A stretch of DNA of 64,000 bases. Source: Aquitalea magnusonii (lineage in GTDB: Bacteria > Pseudomonadota > Gammaproteobacteria > Burkholderiales > Chromobacteriaceae). The stretch is from positions 3,658,001 to 3,722,000 of the forward strand of contig NZ_AP018823.1 in NCBI RefSeq assembly GCF_002217795.2, read 5' to 3'. Below the pieces are notes generated by a model. The model was given only the letters and a program-made list of their open reading frames with translations. It was not told where the DNA came from and searched no databases. A program made the translations under genes and the position numbers. This document shows, piece by piece, positions 34,608-42,608 of the stretch. How positions within the stretch are numbered: position 1 is the first letter of the stretch; each line of letters begins with the position of its first letter.

Positions 34608-35833
34608 TATTGAATCTCCTGGCAATGAAATTCGATGGTCTTGGCATGGCTTGCCTGATGAGGAATCGGCACCAGAATCCGCCGCTCCGGTAACCATTGC
34701 CCCTGTTTTTGCCAAACCGCCACGCCATCCAACTGCAGACTGATCACCCCGCGAACCGGCCTGCTGACGCGCAACTGGAAGCGGGAAAATGCAGGCTGGC
34801 CAAGAAAGCCAGGCCGTATGAGACCGGGAACCACCAGTTTGATTGGTGGCGCATAGCGAACCTGTACGCCCGCGATTGCGACAGGGGGGCCAAGCAGATC
34901 TTGCGCCACCGCATGGCCAACCGCCCGGCCTTCACGAAAGGCCCAGCCACCGGTTTCGATGCCGCGCAATACATTGCCTGCGGCAAAATGGCGGGGATTA
35001 TCCAAGCGCCCGTCTTGGTCAATCAGCGCACCGGCACCACCCTGCGGCACACCGTCATCCATGTTCTGCAACAGCGCGGTTTCGGGTACAAATTGGCCGG
35101 TGAACAGCACGCCGTCACACGCCAGCTTGCGCACTGTGCCTCCGGTCTGCAGCATCACCGCCTCTACCCTGCCCTGCCCCAAAATTTCCACTAGCCGGGT
35201 TTGCAAATAAAAGGGAATACCCGTCACGTAAGGCAGCCAGCGCATGGGTACACGGGCAATGGCACCCGCGCCTTCTTCAATGACAGCCACCGGTCGGGCA
35301 CCGTGTGACAAACAGGTCAGGATGGCAGACATCGACACCAGCTCCGACCCCACAATCAGGGGCCGCTGAAAGGGCATCAGGCCATGAAATGCAACATACG
35401 CCTGCAGCGCACCGGTGGTGAGGACGCCAATGGGCCTATCCCCGGACACCAAGCGTGCCGCACGCGGCTGTTCGCGGGCTCCTGTCGCGGTAATGATGCG
35501 CCGGGCATACAGCGTCTCCACCCCCAAGGGAGAGCTGACCAGCACGCCATCCTCGCCCTCAAAGCGAACCACGGAATGCTGCGTACGCACCTCCACACCC
35601 GCCTGGCGCGCATCCGCCTCCAAGCGGCGGCCATAGGCATGGCCAAGGTAGATGCGGCGATATTCCCGCATACCAAATGGCGAGTGACTGCAATGGCGGG
35701 TGGCCCCCCCCAGCTCGGCTTCGCGCTCCAGCAGCACCACCTTGGCCACCCCTTGTTGACGCAGGGCCAGCGCGGCGGCCACACCTGCGGGGCCGCCACC
35801 GATAATCAGCACATCAATCTGCGGCGCAGTCAT
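34607..35833 (-). CDS. FAD/NAD(P)-dependent oxidoreductase
   Basis: 408 residues from MTAPQIDVLIIGGGPAG; upstream in-frame sequence lies in the previous gene. The Rossmann FAD motif LIIGGGPAGVAAALALRQQG and a second nucleotide site near TATGAREQP and PLIVGSELVSMSAIL mark a two-dinucleotide-binding flavoprotein. The DGRLDNPRHFAAGNVLRG segment is the usual C-terminal FAD contact. About 80 extra residues follow (LVVPGLIRPG onward) and look like a beta-rich add-on. In Firmicutes and Proteobacteria such a protein partners a GlpA-type dehydrogenase, as here (4-bp overlap), probably passing its electrons on. Confidence 0.8.
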   Translation of the reverse strand: MTAPQIDVLIIGGGPAGVAAALALRQQGVAKVVLLEREAELGGATRHCSHSPFGMREYRRIYLGHAYGRRLEADARQAGVEVRTQHSVVRFEGEDGVLVSSPLGVETLYARRIITATGAREQPRAARLVSGDRPIGVLTTGALQAYVAFHGLMPFQRPLIVGSELVSMSAILTCLSHGARPVAVIEEGAGAIARVPMRWLPYVTGIPFYLQTRLVEILGQGRVEAVMLQTGGTVRKLACDGVLFTGQFVPETALLQNMDDGVPQGGAGALIDQDGRLDNPRHFAAGNVLRGIETGGWAFREGRAVGHAVAQDLLGPPVAIAGVQVRYAPPIKLVVPGLIRPGFLGQPAFSRFQLRVSRPVRGVISLQLDGVAVWQKQGQWLPERRILVPIPHQASHAKTIEFHCQEIQ

Positions 35834-37212
35834 TGCTCCCCCTTGGCCGTGACGGCCAAGTCGACCGCCAGCTTGCCTTGGGTCATTGCCGCCAGCGTGG
35901 CATTGCAATAAAAACCCTGGCAGCGCCCCATGCCGGCACGGGTACGCCGGCGCAGACCGCCAAAATCCCCCGGCGGCAACGGGCTGGTCATGCTAAGTGC
36001 AATCTCGCGCTTGGTTACCAGCTCACAGTGACACACCATCTCGCCGTGATTCGGGCGTTGCCAGTCCCGCTCATACCCTTCCGCCAAATTGGGCATGGCA
36101 AACCAGGGGATATCCACCGGCGGGCTGAAAGGCTCAGACTCAAACTGCTGGTAGAGTGTGACGGCATGCTGCGCCAGGCCCAGCGCAGCACTCAGGCCGG
36201 TGGAGCGGATTCCCCCCAGCGTGATGGCCCGCTGCGCGGGGCGACTGAATATGCGATAGGCTTTCTGCTCGGTAGCAGGACGCAGACCGGCATAGACCGC
36301 AGTCACCGGCATGCCTTGCAGCGCGGGGAGAATTTCCGCACCGCGGCGGATCAGGCCCGCCAAGGTGTCCTGCTCCACCGTGGCACGCTGACGCGCATCC
36401 TGCTCCTCGGCAGTAGGCCCGATCAGCACATTGCCAAACACCGTGGGGCATACCACCACGCCCTTTGTCGTTTCGGTGGGGACTGGCAGGATGATGCTGC
36501 GCACATGGCGCGCAGCCGCCTTGTCCAGCACCACAAACTGCCCTTTGCGTGGTTTGATCTGGAATGCCACCGGCAAGCCCAGGCGACGATCCACTTCATC
36601 ACCATATAAACCGGCGCAGTTAATCAGCGCGCGGGCCTCTACTGTCTGTGTACCGGTCTGCAAAGACCATGTATTGCCAGCAAACTCACCACGCAGCACT
36701 TCGCTATTGCGCATGACCGTGGCCCCCAGCTTGATGGCTTGTGTCACATACGCCAGCGGCGCGGACCAGGGGTCAATGATGGCCTCCCCCGGCACCGCCA
36801 AGGCGGCACACAGACGCGATGACAAGCCCGGCTGCAGGGTTCTGGCTTGTGCGGCGGACAGCCGGGCCAGATCGGTCACGCCATTGTGCAAACCGGCAGC
36901 ATGAATCTGCTCCAGCTTGCTGGCTTCCTCCTCGCTCCAGGCGCAGACAAGGGCTCCGGTTTGAATCAGTGGCAGGTTCAGTTTTTCATGGATGGCCAGA
37001 TATTCAGCACGGCCAGCCTGTATCAGTTGCCACTCCACGCTATTGGACGGAGCATCAAAGCCGGTATGCAAAATGGCGCTGTTAGCCTTGGAAGCGCCAG
37101 ACAAAATATCGGCACCGCTTTCCATCAACACCACCTTGGCCCCAAGCAAGGCAAATCGGCGGGCAACCGCGCAGCCCACGACACCCGCGCCGATGATGGC
37201 AACGTCAAACAT
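35830..37212 (-). CDS. Glycerol-3-phosphate dehydrogenase-like FAD oxidoreductase with C-terminal BFD-like [2Fe-2S] domain
   Basis: 460 residues. The DAO fold begins FDVAIIGAGVVGCAVARRFA; FKPRKGQF-like IKPRKGQFVVLDK and GGIRSTGLSAALGLAQHAV are typical of the GlpA/LhgO group. The C-terminal 85 residues carry four Cys (MVCHCELV, TRAGMGRCQGFYCNATL), matching the Fer2_BFD iron-sulfur domain of GlpA-type enzymes. It probably oxidises a polyol phosphate made by the kinase, passing electrons via the 2Fe-2S centre. First gene of the minus strand operon; the divergent DeoR regulator starts 303 bp away. Confidence 0.85.
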   Translation of the reverse strand: MFDVAIIGAGVVGCAVARRFALLGAKVVLMESGADILSGASKANSAILHTGFDAPSNSVEWQLIQAGRAEYLAIHEKLNLPLIQTGALVCAWSEEEASKLEQIHAAGLHNGVTDLARLSAAQARTLQPGLSSRLCAALAVPGEAIIDPWSAPLAYVTQAIKLGATVMRNSEVLRGEFAGNTWSLQTGTQTVEARALINCAGLYGDEVDRRLGLPVAFQIKPRKGQFVVLDKAAARHVRSIILPVPTETTKGVVVCPTVFGNVLIGPTAEEQDARQRATVEQDTLAGLIRRGAEILPALQGMPVTAVYAGLRPATEQKAYRIFSRPAQRAITLGGIRSTGLSAALGLAQHAVTLYQQFESEPFSPPVDIPWFAMPNLAEGYERDWQRPNHGEMVCHCELVTKREIALSMTSPLPPGDFGGLRRRTRAGMGRCQGFYCNATLAAMTQGKLAVDLAVTAKGEQ

Positions 37213-37238
37213 AGGCCTTCCTTTTCAGTCAAACACAA

Positions 37239-37252
37239 TGACCGTACGGTCA
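37239..37252. promoter_or_regulatory. Perfect 14-bp palindrome, probable operator
   Basis: TGACCGTACGGTCA lies 26 bp upstream of the first catabolic gene in the divergent promoter region shared with the DeoR regulator. Its position suggests a repressor site. The form is more like TetR-type operators than typical DeoR sites, so the binding protein is uncertain. Confidence 0.5.
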
Positions 37253-37514
37253 AAAAAATATGAAGAAACAATATGTAATGACTGAAAAATCCACAATATG
37301 ACTAATTGACAGGGAAAGTCCCGCAATCAGCCATCAATGCAACGCAAAGAGGAAAACATGGGATGCGCACACTCCGTGCTCGGCCAAGGCCAGCACAGCC
37401 CGTATTTGGCACCCCGAAGGCAAACAGCGGCGATATAGTGCGCATGGAATGCGAATAAGCCAGAATGGACAGACATTTCTCTTGGATTCCCTGCTTCAAA
37501 CCCAGGCATGTCGC

Positions 37515-38294
37515 ATGAAAATCACCGGACCACACAAACCCCAACAGCGCCAGGAAGCCATTCTTGACTTGGTGCGAGAGCACAAAAAGATCAGTGTGGA
37601 ACGTCTGTCAGTCCTGACAGCGTCCTCACGCGAAACGATACGGCGCGATCTGGCGGTCTTGGCCAATCATGGCTTGCTCAAGAAATACCATGGCGGCGCA
37701 ATGAGTACGGATGAACCGGTTGAGCATGATTTTCGTCAGCGCCGCATGCAGCATGCAGCGGAAAAGCAGCGCATTGCGCGCCTGGCGGCCAGCCTGTTCA
37801 AAGCCGGTGATTCCCTGCTGATTGATACGGGCACCACCACATTGGCGCTGGCACAGGAACTGGCCCGCAAGCAGCACCTGACCATCATCACCAATTCTCT
37901 GGCCATCGCCCAGCTTATTGGACGGGGCGATCGCAGCAACAAAGTGTTCCTGATTGGTGGCGAATACCTGGCCGACGCCTCGGAAAGCGTCGGCGGCCTG
38001 GCCATCACACAAATTCAGCAGTTCAATACCACCGATGTCGTGCTAACGGTTGGTGCCATCGACGAAAACGGGGTAATGGACTTTTCCCTAGCCGAGGCAG
38101 ACATCGCCAAAGCCATGATTGCCCAGGCCCGGCGGCTCACCGTGCTTGTCGACGCCAGCAAATTCGGTGCTACCGCCTTGTTCCGGGTTTGCGGGCTGGA
38201 GAACATCCACCGACTGGTCGTGAATCATCCCCCGGACGACACACTCTCCCATGCCTTGCAGCGAGCCAATGTCGAGCTACACATTGCAGATTAA
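37515..38294 (+). CDS. DeoR/GlpR-family transcriptional regulator
   Basis: 259 residues from MKITGPHKPQQRQEAILDLV; an ATG at 37449 would add 22 residues and neither has a strong ribosome-binding site. The DeoR helix-turn-helix is ISVERLSVLTASSRETIRRD, followed by HGGAMS. The C-terminal sugar-phosphate-sensing domain shows LLIDTGTTTLALAQELA and VFLIGGEYL. It should repress the divergent polyol operon and be released by a phosphorylated intermediate. Its TAA stop falls in the left end of repeat copy 3. Confidence 0.88.
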   Translation: MKITGPHKPQQRQEAILDLVREHKKISVERLSVLTASSRETIRRDLAVLANHGLLKKYHGGAMSTDEPVEHDFRQRRMQHAAEKQRIARLAASLFKAGDSLLIDTGTTTLALAQELARKQHLTIITNSLAIAQLIGRGDRSNKVFLIGGEYLADASESVGGLAITQIQQFNTTDVVLTVGAIDENGVMDFSLAEADIAKAMIAQARRLTVLVDASKFGATALFRVCGLENIHRLVVNHPPDDTLSHALQRANVELHIAD

Positions 38295-38526
38295 GACCCG
38301 ATACCCCCCCGCCCCAGCCTTGCGCCGCCTTGCCGTACGCCATGTTCGGTCTGCGGCGATGCGCCTTGCTCCAGACTCTTGCGCCGCAGCAGGCGGTTAT
38401 CCGTGCGGACAAGCCGTAACACGGTTTGCACATCAACGGCATCCCCTTCCTTCGGCCAAGCATGCGCTTGCCGTCATTGCCCGCCATAAGCAAGGGCAAA
38501 CCAAGCGCCCCCAGCCGCTCTTTAGA
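38291..38526. repeat. Diverged MITE-like repeat, copy 3, filling the gap to the T6SS cassette
   Basis: The left end TTAAGACCCGATACC aligns with TTAAGAGCCGCTAAC of copy 1. The core at 38320-38374 (TTGCGCC...GCGCCTTGCTCCAG) aligns with the other copies, and AGCCGCTCTTTAG at about 38514-38526 matches the opposite terminus. It is longer than the other copies, perhaps through an inserted interior. Boundaries are approximate. The remaining bases to 38625 show nothing else. Confidence 0.5.
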
Positions 38527-38625
38527 TAAGGCAGCTCAGTAAAACTGGCTGAGTGGACATTGCTGATGCAAATGTCTGGCCGTGTAATGCCCGATCCATA
38601 GTCCCCAGCGACCGGTCCCCACGGC

Positions 38626-39954
38626 ATGCAAGCATCCGAAAATCAACTGCAGCAAGAAACACTGCCAGGCAAGCCCCGCTGGCCGCGCTATGTGATGTTG
38701 ATCCTCGCCAGCACCTTGCTTTCGACGCTGCTCAGCACCTACACCACGGCAGTCAGCACCGCGGCTCCTCTGACTGGCTTCTGGCTCAAGGCAGCCGCAC
38801 CCGGTTTCATGCTTTCCTGCTTCTGGACGCTGTTGCGCTACAGCGGCTGGCTGCTGGCCGGCTGGATTGTCGCTCACCGCAACGCCTTGCATCTTGCCGC
38901 GTATCAGCAGGAAGAACAGCGCCGCCAAGCACGACTTTATATCCCGCATATCGCCTTGCTTGGCCCGGCCTGCCTGTACGCGGGGGATCGCCAGGTTCTG
39001 CTCCGGCAACAGCGGGCAAAACCGGTGCCATTCTGCAATCTGTTAGCGGTGCCGCAATGCGAGTCCGCGGCACCGCCCTATCTGGCTGAGCCGGAATCGA
39101 TATCCGAAGCAGACGGCCAGCAGGATACCGACGCGGCCATGTGGGACGCTTATGCGGCTGGCGACGAGGCAGTTGCCGATGATGAAAGCAGCGAAGAAAT
39201 CGGCATCCCGCTTGCGGACGATGCAGCAGTATCCGACATGACATCCGGTGAGGAAGAACAGGAACAACGCCTTCCGGCCGCCCAATACCTCCCCGCCCAA
39301 CTGGCCACGATGCTGGCGGAGTGGCCGCGACCGGTGTTGAACCCATCGGTCCCCGTTTCCTGGAGTGGCAGCGAAGACGCGTGGCTACGCTTTCGACAAC
39401 ATGCCAGCGAACTGGGCATCTTTTTGACTGCACATCCTCAGCGCTTGCACAACCCCGAGGACATCGATCTGGTGATTGACGCACTCCACGCCCGGCAACA
39501 CGCCAGCTATCACCTGCTGGCAGGCATCGTCACGCCTGTGGCCAGCTTCGGTGCCAGCCATGGCCCACCCGCTGCCGAAGCCGCTTTTGCCATGCTGGCA
39601 AGCAATACGCCGGCTGGCGGCAGCCTGTCTCGACCGGTGCTGTTCAGCACACCAGAACATCTGGCGTTGGCACAGCGCAATGCTGCACTGGCCAATCCGC
39701 CCGCCTCCTTTTTCAGCCTGAACCGTGACAGCCCGGAAGCGCTATCCGCAGCAGGCTGGCAAATCGACGCCGTGGAACATGAACCTTACTGGGGCAATCC
39801 CGGTGCCTTGGGCTGCTGGATCATGGCAGCAATGGCAGTGGAAGCCGCGATGCTACGGCAGCAAGCGGTTGGCTGGCACGCCCAGCAGGCACATCAGCAC
39901 TGGGCTGGCATGGCATTGCCGCCCGAATCGACCACAACAGGAGCCAGCACATGA
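38626..39954 (+). CDS. T6SS-associated membrane protein of unknown function
   Basis: 442 residues, not assigned to a named family. Two hydrophobic spans (about 20-42 and 54-85) are followed by a segment with RQQRAKPVP and an acidic linker (about 150-215, many Glu/Asp). The C-terminal 200 residues form a folded domain (WSGSEDAWLRFRQHASELGI, VIDALHARQHASYHLLAGIV, NREDSPEAL-like NRDSPEALSAAGW). It overlaps the PAAR gene by 4 bp, so it is part of the cassette. It may be a membrane adaptor that receives PAAR/VgrG/effector or a loading chaperone; this is inferred from position alone. Confidence 0.6.
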   Translation: MQASENQLQQETLPGKPRWPRYVMLILASTLLSTLLSTYTTAVSTAAPLTGFWLKAAAPGFMLSCFWTLLRYSGWLLAGWIVAHRNALHLAAYQQEEQRRQARLYIPHIALLGPACLYAGDRQVLLRQQRAKPVPFCNLLAVPQCESAAPPYLAEPESISEADGQQDTDAAMWDAYAAGDEAVADDESSEEIGIPLADDAAVSDMTSGEEEQEQRLPAAQYLPAQLATMLAEWPRPVLNPSVPVSWSGSEDAWLRFRQHASELGIFLTAHPQRLHNPEDIDLVIDALHARQHASYHLLAGIVTPVASFGASHGPPAAEAAFAMLASNTPAGGSLSRPVLFSTPEHLALAQRNAALANPPASFFSLNRDSPEALSAAGWQIDAVEHEPYWGNPGALGCWIMAAMAVEAAMLRQQAVGWHAQQAHQHWAGMALPPESTTTGAST

Positions 39955-40244
39955 GATTTGTCATTCGCCTCGGCTGTCGTATCACCGGACGCGGGGAAGT
40001 GGTGGAAGGCATGGCCGATGGGCCGACACTACGCGGGATTCCCGTGTCCTTCATCGGCGCCAGGGTGCGCTGCGATATCTGTGGCACAACCGGCGTGATT
40101 GCGATGGCCGGGCCACGCGGCACGCTGGGGCAAAACAATATCCAGGGAAAAACCCTGGCACTCAGCAACGACCTGGTGCTGTGCCGCTGCCCGGTTCATC
40201 CCCGCCTCATCCACGACTGCCAGGAATGGCAGGTCGCCATCTGA
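39951..40244 (+). CDS. PAAR-domain T6SS spike tip protein
   Basis: 97 residues, a stand-alone PAAR-like domain: GRGEVVEGMADGPTLRGIPV, IGARVRCDICGTTGVIAMAG and a C-terminal CRCPVHPRLIHDC with metal-binding Cys and His. PAAR proteins sharpen the VgrG trimer and hold a zinc ion. No toxin extension is attached, so the effector is probably carried by VgrG. Coupled to the preceding gene by ATGA. Confidence 0.82.
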   Translation: MRFVIRLGCRITGRGEVVEGMADGPTLRGIPVSFIGARVRCDICGTTGVIAMAGPRGTLGQNNIQGKTLALSNDLVLCRCPVHPRLIHDCQEWQVAI

Positions 40245-40265
40245 CCCACTGCCGGAGCCCAGCCC

Positions 40266-42557
40266 ATGCACAACCCTTACCAACTGAGCTTCCCCTCGCG
40301 TTTCCAGCTCGCACCCTCGGTGCATACATTTCAGCTTGCAGAAGCGCTGGATACACCCTACCAACTGCGCGTAGCGGTAACGCTGCAAGACAGCGATCTG
40401 CCCCTCGCCCCGCTGATCGGCCAGCCGGTCACCTTCACCATCAGCCCGCAATCCACCGCGCCACCGCTGACCATTCCCGGCCTGGAACCACTTGTCAGCA
40501 CGCTGGCAGGACAGCGTAGCTGGCACGGGGTGATCCGCCACGCCCAGCGCGGCCGCAGCACCCCGGAAGAAACGCTGTACACCTTCGAGATCGGCCCGCG
40601 CCTGGCCCTGCTTGAGGACAGTCGCAGCACCCGCCTGTTCCAGAACATGACGGTGGCGCAGGTAATGGAAGCACTACTGCGCAAACATGGGCTGGATAGT
40701 AGCGATTTCAGCTTTCAGCTAACCGGCGCACAAGCCGTGTACGAACACCTCACCCAGTTCCGCGAAACCGATTTGGCCTTCCTCTGCCGCATTGCCGCCC
40801 ATGCCGGCATCTTCTATCAGTTCATCCAAGGCAAGGACGGCAAGGAAATCATCCAGTTTGGCAACAATCTGGAGCATTACACCCGCGGTCATCTGGAAAA
40901 CATCCCGCTACGCGAACACGCCGGGCTGGAAAGCGTTGGCACCGAGGCGGTCACCGCCTTCAGCATCCGGCACAGTCCGATGCTGCACACTACGCGGCGG
41001 CGCAACTTCAACGACATGGCCGCCAGTCCACTGCCCGATGGCAGCGCCGGGTTTGCCTGCGAGGTGCCCGCCGCCCATGGCGAGGACTATGACTGGGGCG
41101 ATGACAATCGTGATGATGAAGAATCCGCCCAACTGGCGCGATTACGGCACGAACTGTCAGTCAGCCGGCAATGCATCGCCAGTGGTGACAGCAATGTCAG
41201 CCGGCTAAGTCCCGGCGCAGTGCTAACGCTTAGCCACGCTTTTGCCGACGCCCCCCACGGCTGGCTGATCAGCAGCGTTACCCACTCCGGCAGCCGTGAT
41301 CGCGCTTATCAGAACAGCTTCCACGCCATTCCGGCGGATCGCGTCTGGCGACCCGCCCTTACCCCCAAACCACGCATTCACGGCACCTTGCCCGCCATGG
41401 TGGTGAGTCCCGGCAATAACAGTTACCACTACCCCTTCATCGACGAGCATGGCCGCTACCGGGTGCGCTACCTGTTCGACCTCGATAGCTGGAGCCCCGG
41501 CGGCGACTCCCGTGCCGTGCGGCTGGCCAAACCGTTTGCCGGACGGCAATTCGGTTTTCACATGCCCATCCACGCCGGCACCATCGTCCACCTCGCCTTC
41601 AGCGATGGCGACCCCGACCACCCCTACATCGCCGCCATCACCCATGACAGTGAGCGGCCAGACCACATCACCACACAGTGGAACAGCCGCAATGTCATCC
41701 GCACCAAGGCCAACAACAAGCTGCGTATGGAGGATTTGCAGGGCAAGGAACACATCAAGCTGGCCAGCGAATACGGCAAAAGCCAGCTGAATATCGGCCA
41801 TCTGGTGGATGCCGCCCGCGCGCCACGCGGCGAAGGCTTTGAGCTGCGCACCGACCACTGGGGAGCCATCCGCGGCGGTAAAGGCCTGCTCATCAGTGCC
41901 GAAGCCAAATCCGTCGCCGCCACCCCGCAACTAGACATGGCCGCCGCGCTGCACCAACTGGAAGACGCCAACCGGCTGGCCAAAGCCCTGGCCGATGCCG
42001 CCACCACCGCCCAGGCACTGCCGCCGGATGTCCAGGCCCAGGTCGACCTGCTGCAACAGTCGCTCAAACAACTGGCACAGGCCGGCATCCTGATGAGCGC
42101 CCCGGCCGGCATCGGCCTCACCACCCCGCACACCATCCAGCAATCGGCAGGTGCCAGCTATGCCGTCACCGCCGGGCAACACATCAGCCAAGCCGCCCAG
42201 GGCGATATCCGCAGTAATGCCAACGGCGCCATCAGCCTCTTTGCCCGCAGCGGCGGCGCACGTCTCTATGCCAACCAGGGCAGCGTGGACATCCAGGCAC
42301 AAGGCGGCCCGCTGGCGGTGTCCGCCGCCAAGTCCCTGCGGCTGAACAGCAACCAGCACATCAGCGTGGCCGGGCACGACAGCATTGAACTGGCAGCCGG
42401 CGGCCATGGCATCCGCATCAGCGCCAAGGGGGTTGAAGTGTTTGGGGATATCAAGCTGCACGGCACGCTGAGTAATGAGGGGAAAGCCGGCCTGCCTAAT
42501 CCAATCAGCGCATTTCCCAAAACCGAATTAAGCCTTGATCAGAACTACTCGGAATGA
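40266..42557 (+). CDS. vgrG: Type VI secretion spike protein VgrG with C-terminal DUF2345 region
   Basis: 763 residues. The gp27-like base occupies about residues 1-360 (ETDLAFLCRIAAHAGIFYQF). The gp5 OB-fold is around HGRYRVRYLFDLDSWSPGGD, and the characteristic ITHDSERPDHITTQWNSRNV plus LRMEDLQGKEHIKLASEYGK mark the end of the spike core. A DUF2345-like beta-prism tail follows to the C-terminus (residues about 580-740, repeats such as GQHISQAAQGDIRSNANGAI). It forms a trimer under PAAR and is ejected. No enzymatic extension. The effector gene follows after 51 bp with no DUF4123 chaperone between them. Confidence 0.93.
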   Translation: MHNPYQLSFPSRFQLAPSVHTFQLAEALDTPYQLRVAVTLQDSDLPLAPLIGQPVTFTISPQSTAPPLTIPGLEPLVSTLAGQRSWHGVIRHAQRGRSTPEETLYTFEIGPRLALLEDSRSTRLFQNMTVAQVMEALLRKHGLDSSDFSFQLTGAQAVYEHLTQFRETDLAFLCRIAAHAGIFYQFIQGKDGKEIIQFGNNLEHYTRGHLENIPLREHAGLESVGTEAVTAFSIRHSPMLHTTRRRNFNDMAASPLPDGSAGFACEVPAAHGEDYDWGDDNRDDEESAQLARLRHELSVSRQCIASGDSNVSRLSPGAVLTLSHAFADAPHGWLISSVTHSGSRDRAYQNSFHAIPADRVWRPALTPKPRIHGTLPAMVVSPGNNSYHYPFIDEHGRYRVRYLFDLDSWSPGGDSRAVRLAKPFAGRQFGFHMPIHAGTIVHLAFSDGDPDHPYIAAITHDSERPDHITTQWNSRNVIRTKANNKLRMEDLQGKEHIKLASEYGKSQLNIGHLVDAARAPRGEGFELRTDHWGAIRGGKGLLISAEAKSVAATPQLDMAAALHQLEDANRLAKALADAATTAQALPPDVQAQVDLLQQSLKQLAQAGILMSAPAGIGLTTPHTIQQSAGASYAVTAGQHISQAAQGDIRSNANGAISLFARSGGARLYANQGSVDIQAQGGPLAVSAAKSLRLNSNQHISVAGHDSIELAAGGHGIRISAKGVEVFGDIKLHGTLSNEGKAGLPNPISAFPKTELSLDQNYSE

Positions 42558-42608
42558 AGGGTATTGATTATTCGCCAGCTCATCATTCAATCAGAACAAG
42601 GAATAAAC

